In this document: piece after piece, positions 27,851-36,325 of the stretch
Layout: every line of letters begins with the position of its first letter
How positions within the stretch are numbered: the first letter of the stretch is position 1
Program-made: the position numbers and the translations under genes
Assembly: GCA_024405635.1 (NCBI GenBank)
Contig: JAKSOL010000001.1
Coordinates: 144,048-208,047, forward strand
Direction: 5' to 3'
DNA length: 64,000 nucleotides
Source of the DNA: Salinivirgaceae bacterium
GTDB lineage: Bacteria; Bacteroidota; Bacteroidia; Bacteroidales; SZUA-534
Notes under the pieces: generated by a model
What the model saw: only the letters and a program-made list of their open reading frames with translations
Told to the model about the DNA's origin: nothing
The model's database searches: none

Positions 27851-27915
27851 CAAGTAGTTAGTAATTATTGTTAATAGTTAAGGGTTGGACGCCGTGAGGT
27901 TTCCAGCCCTTTTTT
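27851..27915 (+). ncRNA. Candidate short non-coding RNA upstream of prfB
   Basis: Between a -7 box (27837-27844) and a strong terminator (27880-27915) lies a segment too short to encode a protein. Its 5' part is AT-rich and unstructured (GTTAGTAATTATTG); its 3' part is the terminator stem, whose 12-base loop CGCCGTGAGGTT is GC-rich unlike the surroundings. It could be an sRNA, or a terminated leader for prfB. I do not recognise a known family. The call depends on promoter and terminator matches alone. Confidence 0.4.
27880..27915 (+). terminator. Terminator of the candidate short RNA
   Basis: Ten-base-pair stem (27880-27889 with 27902-27911, one T.G) with a 12-base loop, followed by a run of T up to 27915. 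The opposite strand has no gene ending here, so it must serve a rightward transcript. Confidence 0.75.
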
Positions 27916-27961
27916 ATTTTCTCGTATTTGAAAACATTGTTCATTACTTGTTGCCCGTAAA

Positions 27962-27992
27962 TTGTGAGCAAAAAGCCTAAAGGTTAACTTTG
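27962..27992 (+). promoter_or_regulatory. Promoter of prfB
   Basis: TTG at 27962-27964, a 20-base spacer, then TAACTTTG at 27985-27992: a good match to the Bacteroidota -33/-7 pair. Transcription would start near 27999, 17 bases before the ATG. Confidence 0.65.
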
Positions 27993-28015
27993 CCCACACT
28001 AAAGTATTTTCGAAA

Positions 28016-29129
28016 ATGGTTTTACCAGAACAACTAAAGGATATTGTAAGACGCTGTGAGGCGTTGAGGAGGCATCTTTGACATAGATGCTCGTAGAATT
28101 GAATTAGAAGAAGAAGAACAAAAAAGTCATGCACCCGACTTTTGGGACGACCCTAAAAAGGCCGAGTCGCAACTCAAAAAAATAAGCGGAATAAAATCGT
28201 GGATAACATCGTATGACGAGGTAAAAACCTTGACCGACGACTTGCAGGTTTTGATTGACTTTTTTGAGGCTGGCGAAAGTACCGAGGCTGAGATAGACGA
28301 ACACTATGCTCAAACTCTTGCAAAAATTGAAACCCTAGAGTCGCGTAACATGTTGCGTCGCGAAGAGGACCATTTAAGTGCCATAGTTAAGTTGAACGCT
28401 GGTGCAGGTGGAACCGAAAGTCAAGATTGGACCGAAATGCTGATGCGAATGTATATTCGTTGGGGTGAAAAAAACGGCTACCGAGTTCGCGAAATGAACT
28501 ACCAACCAGGCGACGACGCTGGAGTGAAGCAAGTTACACTTGAAATAGAAGGCGATTATGCGTATGGATATTTGAAAGGCGAAAACGGAGTTCACCGTTT
28601 GGTACGCATCTCTCCATTCAATGCTCAAGGCAAACGTCAAACTTCGTTTTCATCGGTTTTTGTTACACCATCAATCGATGACGACATTGAAATTAACGTA
28701 AACACGTCGGCCATTACTTGGGACACATTCCGATCAAGCGGAGCTGGTGGCCAAAACGTTAACAAAGTTGAATCGGGCGTGCGTTTGCACTACAAATTCA
28801 TCAATCCATTGACAAACGAAGAAGACGAAATTGTGATTGAAAACACCGAAACGCGCGACCAACCTAAAAACAAAGAGAACGCCATTCGATTGCTAAAATC
28901 ACAACTTTATAATTTAGAACTTGAAAAACGCAGAGCCGAAACAGCGAAAATTGAGGCAGGAAAGAAAAAAATAGAGTGGGGCTCGCAAATAAGATCGTAC
29001 GTACTGCATCCATATAAACTGATAAAAGATGTGCGCACAAACTACGAAACATCAAACGTGCAGGCAGTGCTCGATGGTGAGTTAAACGACTTTATTAAAG
29101 CCTATTTGATGGAATTTGGCGACGAATAG
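28016..29129 (+). CDS. prfB: Peptide chain release factor 2, expressed by programmed +1 frameshift
   Basis: Release factor that hydrolyses peptidyl-tRNA at UGA and UAA. Translation begins at the ATG at 28016 (MVLPEQLKDIVRRCEALRRHL), meets TGA at 28079-28081 after 21 codons, and resumes in the +1 frame (DIDARRIELEEEE) to the stop at 29127-29129, for a total of 370 residues. The GGQ catalytic motif is at 244-246 (SSGAGGQNVNKVESGVRLHY). Automated calls that start at the internal ATG at 28230 miss about 70 residues. The frameshift makes synthesis self-regulating: little RF2 gives slow termination and more shifting. It has its own promoter and stands alone. Confidence 0.96.
28067..28082 (+). promoter_or_regulatory. 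RF2 programmed frameshift site
   Basis: The classical elements are in order: an internal Shine-Dalgarno-like AGGAGG at 28067-28072, three bases, then CTT TGA C at 28076-28082. The tRNA on CTT slips forward one base onto TTT, so TGA is skipped and GAC is read. This is the established prfB mechanism. AGGAGG stands out here because other genes in the window lack Shine-Dalgarno sites. Confidence 0.95.
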
Positions 29130-29188
29130 AAAATGAGTCTTTCATATAAATTGTTACTTTTATGCGCTTTTTTTACACACCAATAAAT

Positions 29189-29653
29189 ATGAAAAACAAA
29201 CAACATCTGATACTAGGTTTGGCAATAACTACAATAGTTTTACTGATGCCTTCATTTGCATCGGCACAATGTGGTTTGGCCTTGAAAGATGAGGTGCTTA
29301 AAGAAATTGGACAATCAACTTATTTAAAAGATTTTCGTGTAAAACTAGAAAACACTCCAGCCCAAAAGAAAGCAGGAGGAAAAGAAACCTTTCAAATATT
29401 GTTAAACAAAGGAACACACTATCGTTTTAATGTTAAAGCCGACTCTAGTTTGAACGACCAAGTAATACTCAAATTATACGATTTTACTAAAGACTATGGT
29501 AGCAACTACGACCAATCAGATGGTACATCGTATGAATTTTTTGATTTCTTCTGTGCAAAAACTCAAGTTTACTTCATATCAATCTCATTTGCCGAAGGGC
29601 AATTAGGTTGCGCAGCGGCAATTTTGTCGTATGTGCAGAAGTATGAGCAATAA
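29189..29653 (+). CDS. Exported protein of unknown function
   Basis: A 154-residue protein. The ATG at 29189 is preferred over 29162 because it opens a clean signal peptide (MKNKQHLILGLAITTIVLLM, cleavage near ASA-Q). The mature part has a beta-rich pattern (TFQILLNKGTHYRFNV, QVILKLYDFTKDYGSN, TQVYFISISFAEGQLGC) resembling small jelly-roll domains that bind ligands or pre-peptidase C-terminal domains. Three cysteines are present. No family is recognised. It ends at a strong terminator. Confidence 0.65.
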   Translation: MKNKQHLILGLAITTIVLLMPSFASAQCGLALKDEVLKEIGQSTYLKDFRVKLENTPAQKKAGGKETFQILLNKGTHYRFNVKADSSLNDQVILKLYDFTKDYGSNYDQSDGTSYEFFDFFCAKTQVYFISISFAEGQLGCAAAILSYVQKYEQ

Positions 29654-29664
29654 ATAGTTTGCAT

Positions 29665-29703
29665 AAAAAAAAGCCTTCGTTATTAAGTAACGAAGGCTTT
29701 TTT
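29665..29703. terminator. Terminator after the exported protein gene
   Basis: Ten GC-containing pairs (29673-29682 with 29688-29697), extended by A-T pairs, with a 5-base loop and T6 on the plus strand. It separates the upstream gene from ppdK. Confidence 0.92.
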
Positions 29704-29748
29704 GTTAAAAAATATGTCAAAAAGCAACTATTGACAATAGTTTTTACA

Positions 29749-29756
29749 TACATTTG
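29749..29756 (+). promoter_or_regulatory. Candidate -7 box for ppdK
   Basis: TACATTTG, a match to TAnnTTTG. A TTGAC lies about 15 bases upstream, somewhat close for a -33 element. Start of transcription near 29763, about 34 bases before the ATG. Confidence 0.5.
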
Positions 29757-29796
29757 AGCAAATGACATTCACTAATCATATTTAATAACATCCCTT

Positions 29797-32526
29797 ATGG
29801 ATCAGAAAAAACGTGTTTACACCTTTGGAAACGGAAAAGCTGAAGGTAATGCCCAAATGCGCGAGCAATTGGGAGGTAAAGGCGCTAACTGCGCCGAAAT
29901 GAACTTGATTGGAGTACCAGTGCCTCCTGGTTTCACCATTACAACCGATGTTTGTAACGAATATTATGAGGTTGGTCAAGACAAAATAATGCAAATCCTT
30001 GACAGCGATGTAAAAGCAGCTGTTAAGCATATTGAAAACTTGATGAACTGCAAGTTTGGCGACCCTCAAAACCCTTTGTTGGTAAGCGTTCGCTCTGGTG
30101 CACGTGCATCAATGCCAGGTATGATGGACACCATTCTTAACCTTGGTTTGAACGACACAGTTGCCGAGGGTATGGTTAAAAAAACAAACAACCCACACTT
30201 TGTTTACGACTCGTATCGTCGTTTTGTACAAATGTATGGCGACGTTGTTCTTGGTCTTAAACCTGTTAACAAAGAAGATATTGACCCATTTGAGGCCATT
30301 ATTGAAAAGGTGAAAAAAGAGCAAGGCGTAGTTCTTGACAAAGATCTTTCAGTTGAAAGTTTGAAGAAACTTGTTGAGTTGTTTAAAAAGGCGATTAAAG
30401 ATCAAACTGGAAAAGATTTCCCAACCGATCCAATGGAGCAACTTTGGGGAGCCATTTGCGCCGTGTTCCGTAGCTGGATGAACGAACGCGCCATTCTTTA
30501 TCGTAAAATGGAAGGTATTCCTGATGAATGGGGAACAGCCGTATCGGTAATGGCAATGGTGTTTGGTAACATGGGCGAAACATCGGCAACCGGTGTTTGC
30601 TTTAGCCGTGATGCCGGAAATGGCGAAAACATTTTTAACGGTGAGTATTTGATTAATGCTCAAGGCGAAGATGTTGTTGCTGGTATTCGTACTCCACAAC
30701 AAATTACCAAAATAGGTTCGCAACGTTGGGCTGAGCGTGCAGGTATTAGCGAAGAAGAGCGTGTTGCTAAATATCCATCAATGGAAGAGGCAATGCCAGA
30801 GTTGTACAAACAACTTGACGATATTCAAACAAAACTTGAAAACCACTATCGCGATATGCAAGATATGGAGTTTACCGTTCAAGAAGGCAAACTTTGGTTC
30901 TTGCAAACTCGTAATGGTAAACGTACAGGTACCGCAATGGTAAAAATTGCAATGGACCTAGTTCGCGAAGGCTTAATTGACGAAAAAACCGCCATTATGC
31001 GTTGCGAACCACAAAAACTCGACGAGTTGCTTCACCCTGTGTTTGACAAAGCTGCATTGAAAGCAGCTAAAGTAATTACACAAGGTTTGCCAGCTTCGCC
31101 AGGTGCAGCGTGTGGTCAAATTGTATTCCACGCCGACGACGCACAAGCTTGGCACGAAAACGGACATAAAGTAATTATGGTTCGTATTGAAACTAGCCCA
31201 GAGGACCTTGCTGGTATGAGCGCTGCTGAAGGTATTCTTACCGCACGCGGAGGTATGACTAGCCATGCTGCAGTTGTGGCTCGTGGTATGGGTAAATGCT
31301 GCGTTTCTGGTGCCGGTGCTATTAACGTAAACTACAAAACTAAAACCGTTGAAATTGAAGGAGTAACCTATAAAGAGGGCGACTATCTTTCACTTAATGG
31401 TTCAACCGGTCAAGTTTATGCAGGCGAAATACCAACAAAGGCTGCAGAACTTTCGGGCGACTTTAAAGCTTTGATGGATTTGTGCGACAAATACACCAAA
31501 CTACAAGTTCGTACCAATGCAGACACTCCACACGATGCTCAAGTTGCTCGTGCTTTTGGAGCAAAAGGTATTGGTTTGACTCGTACCGAGCACATGTTCT
31601 TCGACGACCAAAAAATTATTGCAATGCGCGAAATGATTCTAGCAAAAGATTCGGCTGGACGTGAAAAAGCATTGGCAAAATTGTTGCCTTACCAAAAATC
31701 CGATTTCAAAGGCATTCTTGAGGCAATGGACGGTTGCCCAGTTAACATCCGATTGCTCGACCCACCATTGCATGAGTTTGTTCCTCACGATTTGAAAGGT
31801 CAAGAGGTTATGGCAAACGAAATGGGTATTTCGGTTGAGGATATCAAAAAACGTGTTGCATCGTTGGCAGAAAACAACCCAATGCTAGGACACCGTGGTT
31901 GCCGTTTGGGTATTACATTCCCAGAGATTACTGCAATGCAAACCCGTGCAATACTTAGCGCAGCTTGCGAGTTGAAAAAAGAAGGCAAAAATCCAGTGCC
32001 AGAAATTATGGTTCCATTGGTAGGTATTCTTTACGAGTTGAAACAACAAAAAGAGATTATTAAGAAAACCGCTGCAGAAGTATTTGCAGAATATGGAATA
32101 TCTCTTGAATTCGAAATTGGTACAATGATTGAGATTCCTCGTGCAGCATTGACTGCCGACCGCATTGCAACCGAGGCTGAATACTTCTCGTTTGGTACTA
32201 ACGACTTGACTCAAATGACCTTTGGCTACAGCCGCGACGATATTGCTTCGTTTGTTCCAGTTTATTTGGAAAAGAAAATTTTGAAAGCCGATCCATTTGC
32301 TGTGCTTGACCAAAATGGTGTGGGACAACTTATTGAGATGGCAGTAGAGAAAGGTCGTAACATTCGTCCAAACTTGCGTACAGGTATTTGCGGTGAGCAC
32401 GGTGGCGAACCAAGTTCAGTTAAATTCTGCGCTCGCGTTGGAATGAACTACGCATCTTGCTCGCCATTCCGTGTGCCAATTGCACGTTTGGCTGCTGCTC
32501 AAGCTGCTGTTGAAGACGCTGAATAG
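29797..32526 (+). CDS. ppdK: Pyruvate, phosphate dikinase
   Basis: Cytoplasmic enzyme that interconverts pyruvate + ATP + Pi with PEP + AMP + PPi. The 909 residues carry an N-terminal ATP-grasp domain (LGGKGANCAEM, then VSVRSGARASMPGMMDTILN), the phosphohistidine swivel domain with GGMTSHAAVVARGMGKCC (catalytic His490), and the C-terminal PEP/pyruvate barrel with LGHRGCRLGIT, FGTNDLTQMTFG and the catalytic Cys in GICGEHGG. Length matches the bacterial enzyme. It is monocistronic with promoter and terminator. With PPi-PFK in this window it supports a PPi-using glycolysis running toward pyruvate. Confidence 0.97.
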   Translation: MDQKKRVYTFGNGKAEGNAQMREQLGGKGANCAEMNLIGVPVPPGFTITTDVCNEYYEVGQDKIMQILDSDVKAAVKHIENLMNCKFGDPQNPLLVSVRSGARASMPGMMDTILNLGLNDTVAEGMVKKTNNPHFVYDSYRRFVQMYGDVVLGLKPVNKEDIDPFEAIIEKVKKEQGVVLDKDLSVESLKKLVELFKKAIKDQTGKDFPTDPMEQLWGAICAVFRSWMNERAILYRKMEGIPDEWGTAVSVMAMVFGNMGETSATGVCFSRDAGNGENIFNGEYLINAQGEDVVAGIRTPQQITKIGSQRWAERAGISEEERVAKYPSMEEAMPELYKQLDDIQTKLENHYRDMQDMEFTVQEGKLWFLQTRNGKRTGTAMVKIAMDLVREGLIDEKTAIMRCEPQKLDELLHPVFDKAALKAAKVITQGLPASPGAACGQIVFHADDAQAWHENGHKVIMVRIETSPEDLAGMSAAEGILTARGGMTSHAAVVARGMGKCCVSGAGAINVNYKTKTVEIEGVTYKEGDYLSLNGSTGQVYAGEIPTKAAELSGDFKALMDLCDKYTKLQVRTNADTPHDAQVARAFGAKGIGLTRTEHMFFDDQKIIAMREMILAKDSAGREKALAKLLPYQKSDFKGILEAMDGCPVNIRLLDPPLHEFVPHDLKGQEVMANEMGISVEDIKKRVASLAENNPMLGHRGCRLGITFPEITAMQTRAILSAACELKKEGKNPVPEIMVPLVGILYELKQQKEIIKKTAAEVFAEYGISLEFEIGTMIEIPRAALTADRIATEAEYFSFGTNDLTQMTFGYSRDDIASFVPVYLEKKILKADPFAVLDQNGVGQLIEMAVEKGRNIRPNLRTGICGEHGGEPSSVKFCARVGMNYASCSPFRVPIARLAAAQAAVEDAE

Positions 32527-32546
32527 CATTTTAAACTTCAGTATAA

Positions 32547-32587
32547 TAAAAGCTCCTTTGGCTCTTTGTCAAAGGGGCTTTTTTTGT
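32547..32587 (+). terminator. Terminator of ppdK
   Basis: Interrupted stem AAAAGC-CCTTTG pairing with CAAAGG-GCTTTT (one opposed T/G), a loop of about 9 bases and T7. It lies about 20 bases after the ppdK stop codon. Confidence 0.85.
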
Positions 32588-32611
32588 TTCTTTTACAAAA
32601 AATAGAGCAAT

Positions 32612-33424
32612 ATGAACGAGAAAGTAAAAATAATGATGCTTGCGTGTGTGTTGATGTTTGCGCAAGGTGTTAAAGCTCAAAACCATGCGTTTGCATCGGG
32701 CGAAAACATAAAAATGACAATTAGTTACACGCTAGGCTTTATTGAAGTGCGTGCTGCCCAAGCCAACATAACAGCAAATTGTTGTATTTACGAGGGCCAA
32801 GATGCTATGAATTTGGAACTTGCGGGCAAAACAATAAAGGCATTTAAGGCTTTCAACATTCGCGATACCTTGCGCGCCAAGGTCGATCCCTTTACTCTAA
32901 TGCCTAAATTTACTCAAGTTCAGTCGCACGAAGACGATTATTACGCATCGTATCAAACAACCTATGGCACTACTGATGACGGTAAAAATTTTGCTCGTGT
33001 TAAGAAATACAAACGCGACGGTTTGCGCAAAGACACTACAATTTATTCCGATAAAATGTATCTTGACGTTATGTCCATTTTGTTTCAGTTGCGTAACGTC
33101 GATTTTAATAAACTGACAAAGAATCAGCGAACCCCAATGCCTGCCATTTTTCAAGACGATTTGTTTGACCTTTATTGGCGTTATGCAGGAAAGGAAAAAA
33201 TTACAATACGCAAAGGCGAAACATACAATTGCGTTAAAGTGTGCCCGTGTTTTGTTGAGGGCACGTTGTTTGACAAAGGTGAGGTAATGACCATTTGGCT
33301 TACCGACGATAAAAATCACATGCCGGTTCTTATTGAATCGAAACTGAAAATTGGCAGCATACGAGTGGTTATGGAATCGGTAAAAGGCAATAAATATCCG
33401 TTTACATCGCGAGAAACTAATTAG
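32612..33424 (+). CDS. DUF3108 exported protein
   Basis: A 270-residue protein with a signal peptide (cleavage near VKAQ, residue 23) and a pattern I recognise as DUF3108: FASGENIKMTISYTLGFIEVRAAQA at the start of the mature part, then DVMSILFQLRNVDF, and a C-terminal VWLTDDKNHMPVLIESKLKIGSI-like strand pair (here IWLTDDKNHMPVLIE). The family is predicted to be a periplasmic, lipocalin-like beta-barrel fold. No activity is established. It probably shares a transcript with the following zinc-peptidase-like gene 34 bases downstream. Confidence 0.82.
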   Translation: MNEKVKIMMLACVLMFAQGVKAQNHAFASGENIKMTISYTLGFIEVRAAQANITANCCIYEGQDAMNLELAGKTIKAFKAFNIRDTLRAKVDPFTLMPKFTQVQSHEDDYYASYQTTYGTTDDGKNFARVKKYKRDGLRKDTTIYSDKMYLDVMSILFQLRNVDFNKLTKNQRTPMPAIFQDDLFDLYWRYAGKEKITIRKGETYNCVKVCPCFVEGTLFDKGEVMTIWLTDDKNHMPVLIESKLKIGSIRVVMESVKGNKYPFTSRETN

Positions 33425-33458
33425 TTGGGCTTGTGAGTATTGCCAAACAGCATAGTTT

Positions 33459-36242
33459 ATGCGGTTAAGATTTTTAGTTGGAATAATTATTCTGCTTTTG
33501 TTGCCATGTGCTGTCGATGCTCAGTTTTACGATACTGGGCAAGAGCGTTTTATGCGGCTAAACCAAATTAAAACAAACAACTTTCAAATTATATATTCAG
33601 CGGCGCACGATTCGGTGGGGCAGTTGTTTGCAAATTATCTAAACTCGGCAAGCCAACATGCTACACAAACGTTGAACATTTCTCCCAAAAGAATACCCAT
33701 AACCTTACGTACAACAACCGCAATTGCAAATGGCGAAGTGGCATGGGCTCCGCGCCGAATGAATGTGTTTGTTGCTGCTCCAACGTCAACATATTCGCAA
33801 CAATGGTTGCAACAATTGGCATTGCACGAGTATCGGCATGTGGTGCAAATAAGTAAAGTTGAAACCGGTAAGGTGCAATTCTTTCGTTGTCTGTTTGGCG
33901 AGCAGTTTACCGGATTGTTGTTGGGTTTGCACATTCCGTTTTGGTTTGTTGAGGGCGATGCCGTTGCTTACGAAACCGCCGCATCTGCAACTGGCCGCGG
34001 ACGGTCGCCAAGGTTTACATCAAAGTTGGCGGCACAAGTTTCCAACAAGGGCATTTATAGCTATCAAAAGGCAATGTTTGGTTCGTTTCGCGATTATGTT
34101 CCCGATAAATATTGTCTAGGTTATCAAATTGTTGCTGATGCACGAGCGCGTTATGGAGAAAATGTTTGGCATGATGCTCTGCAGATGGTGGCCAATCACC
34201 CAATTAGTTTGCGGGCTTTTCAGCGCGGTATAAAATCAGTAACTGGACTAAAAGAAGACGAGTTATACCGCCAAAGTATGCAGCATTTGGCAATTCCAAA
34301 TTGTGGCAACGTTGCTAAGCCAATTTCAACGCCACAAAGCAAAGAGTATCAAAGCTATGTTTCGCCAATGTTGAGCAATGGTAAAATAATCGCTTTGCAA
34401 AGTCAACTGTCTGATATTTCGGCATTTGTGCAAATCGATACTGCTACTCAAACTAAAAAGCTGCTTACTTATATTGGAGCTACCGACAACATGCGATTCT
34501 CGCAAAGAGGTAATCTGCTTGTGTGGAATCAGTTTAGGTTTCGTCGTTGGGACCACACCAATCACAGCCAAATTTGGCTATACAATATTGACAATGATAA
34601 AAAGTACATAGTAGCACGTAAAGGCAGGTATTATGGTTCGGTGTTGTCGCACGATGCAACTCAAATAGCATCAATTCAATTGCTTGATAATCTGCAATAT
34701 GCTATTACTATTTGTGACAAAACTGGCAATGGAAAAATTCAGTTGTCTGTACCTGATTTGCAACCAACCAATTTGGCTTGGACCGAGCAGGGTGAGCAAA
34801 TCGCATTCATTGCAGTTGGAAATTCTGGCAAATCAATAAATGTTGTTGACATTGAAAGCAAAGCAGTTACATGCGTTGTCGATAGTATTCTTGACGATAT
34901 TGATCACTTGCTTTGCTACAAAGGCCATTTGCTTTTTACTGGAACAATGAACGGAACGCCCGTTTGGTACAAAATGTCAATCAACGGATGTGATTTTCAA
35001 GTAGTTGCGCAAGGGCAATTTGAACTTGGAGCAGGTTCCGTTTGTGGCGATACTCTTGTTTTTTCAACCTACACAGCCAATGGTTACAAACCTTGTTTGG
35101 TTAATTTAACACATTGCGATACAGTTAGTTGTGTACAATTTGCGGCAAACGAAACTGAATTAACAAAAACCATTTCACCCCAAGAGGAACAAGTTAGTTT
35201 TAAGACTGATAGCGTTTTTGCCACAAAACCATATCGTAGGTTGGCGCATTTGTTCAACATTCACAGTTGGGGGCCAATTTCGGTTCGTGTTGATGATGAG
35301 CAGATTGGGCCGGGTGTGACATTTATGTCGCAAGATGCACTTTGTACTTCGTTTTTAACTGCTGGGTATCAACGATATATGGCCGACAAGGTTGACGATT
35401 TTTTTGTCGATTACGTATATAAAGGCTTTTTTCCGATAGTGGGAGTGCGCTACGATTATATGATGAAACCAATGGCTGTGTCCGATAAAAAAGGTAATAA
35501 TCATAACATTGATGCTAAACAAAATCAACTTGCTTGTAGGGTTGAGGTCCCTTTAGTGCTACATACTGGCGCGTATAATGTTGGGGCGCAGTTTTTAGCA
35601 GAATATCAATTTTTGAAAACTGATTTATCTGAAAATCAAATAATTAAGACGGGCATAAGTTCTATGCAAATTGCAAGGTATTCGGCTTTGTTTTATGCTC
35701 AACGCCGAATGTCGCACCGCGATTTGCAGCCTCGTTGGGGAGCGATGATGCAAAGTACGCTTATGCACAATTTGGCAAATAGGAGCAAATACCAACTATC
35801 GGCGCAATCTGTGTTTTATGCGCCTGGATTTGTGCGCAATCAAGGTTTAAAACTTTATTTGGCGCACCAGTACGAAACGGGGGAGAATAGCTTTTTTATT
35901 AATCAAATTCGTTACCCAAATGGTTGCTTTGCTGTTAACAATACAACAATGTCAATCGTTCAACTTTCTTATGCTTTGCCCATTTGTTATCCCGACTTAA
36001 GCGTTGGCAAGTTGTTGTATGTTAAACGATTAGTGGCAGTTCCTTTTGTTGGGTATTGTGCTACAGAGTATCAACAAAAAACAAGTTGGATGGCGTCGGT
36101 TGGTAGCGATTTGACGTTTAATCTGCATGTTTATAGGTTCCCTGTGCCATTTGAGGTTGGAACGCGCGTGGCTTATAGGTTTGCCACAAACGATTATTAT
36201 GTGGGACTACTATTCAGCATGAACTTATCGAGCCTTTTTTAG
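33459..36242 (+). CDS. Exported gluzincin-like metallopeptidase with propeller and barrel-like regions
   Basis: A 927-residue protein with a signal peptide (cleavage near VDAQ, residue 21). Residues about 35-230 form a peptidase-MA/gluzincin-like domain: LHEYRHVVQ gives HExxH, and WFVEGDAVAYE supplies the third ligand glutamate, so the zinc site is intact. Residues about 280-590 repeat short strand motifs (GKIIALQSQLSDISAF, NLAWTEQGEQIAFIA) like a TolB/WD-type propeller. The last 300 residues alternate amphipathic strands and end in Phe (FSMNLSSLF), suggesting an outer-membrane barrel. The combination suggests a surface or periplasmic protease; its target is unknown. Confidence 0.75.
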   Translation: MRLRFLVGIIILLLLPCAVDAQFYDTGQERFMRLNQIKTNNFQIIYSAAHDSVGQLFANYLNSASQHATQTLNISPKRIPITLRTTTAIANGEVAWAPRRMNVFVAAPTSTYSQQWLQQLALHEYRHVVQISKVETGKVQFFRCLFGEQFTGLLLGLHIPFWFVEGDAVAYETAASATGRGRSPRFTSKLAAQVSNKGIYSYQKAMFGSFRDYVPDKYCLGYQIVADARARYGENVWHDALQMVANHPISLRAFQRGIKSVTGLKEDELYRQSMQHLAIPNCGNVAKPISTPQSKEYQSYVSPMLSNGKIIALQSQLSDISAFVQIDTATQTKKLLTYIGATDNMRFSQRGNLLVWNQFRFRRWDHTNHSQIWLYNIDNDKKYIVARKGRYYGSVLSHDATQIASIQLLDNLQYAITICDKTGNGKIQLSVPDLQPTNLAWTEQGEQIAFIAVGNSGKSINVVDIESKAVTCVVDSILDDIDHLLCYKGHLLFTGTMNGTPVWYKMSINGCDFQVVAQGQFELGAGSVCGDTLVFSTYTANGYKPCLVNLTHCDTVSCVQFAANETELTKTISPQEEQVSFKTDSVFATKPYRRLAHLFNIHSWGPISVRVDDEQIGPGVTFMSQDALCTSFLTAGYQRYMADKVDDFFVDYVYKGFFPIVGVRYDYMMKPMAVSDKKGNNHNIDAKQNQLACRVEVPLVLHTGAYNVGAQFLAEYQFLKTDLSENQIIKTGISSMQIARYSALFYAQRRMSHRDLQPRWGAMMQSTLMHNLANRSKYQLSAQSVFYAPGFVRNQGLKLYLAHQYETGENSFFINQIRYPNGCFAVNNTTMSIVQLSYALPICYPDLSVGKLLYVKRLVAVPFVGYCATEYQQKTSWMASVGSDLTFNLHVYRFPVPFEVGTRVAYRFATNDYYVGLLFSMNLSSLF

Positions 36243-36263
36243 GAGAATAACTGATAGTTGCAT

Positions 36264-36295
36264 AAAAAAAGCGGCAACCGTTTCCAGTTGCCGCT
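36264..36295 (-). terminator. Terminator of the nrdG-nrdD operon
   Basis: Nine-base-pair GC-rich stem (36270-36278 with 36287-36295), loop of 8. On the reverse strand it is followed by T7. It lies 30 bases after the nrdD stop codon and may also serve the convergent gene. Confidence 0.85.
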
Positions 36296-36325
36296 AAGCT
36301 ATGTGTGAGATTTAAATGAAGACGT

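Noticed and set aside
28079..28081. In-frame TGA making prfB look like a pseudogene, or a selenocysteine codon
   Set aside because: The AGGAGG plus CTTTGAC context is the established RF2 frameshift site, and the +1 frame continues a full RF2.
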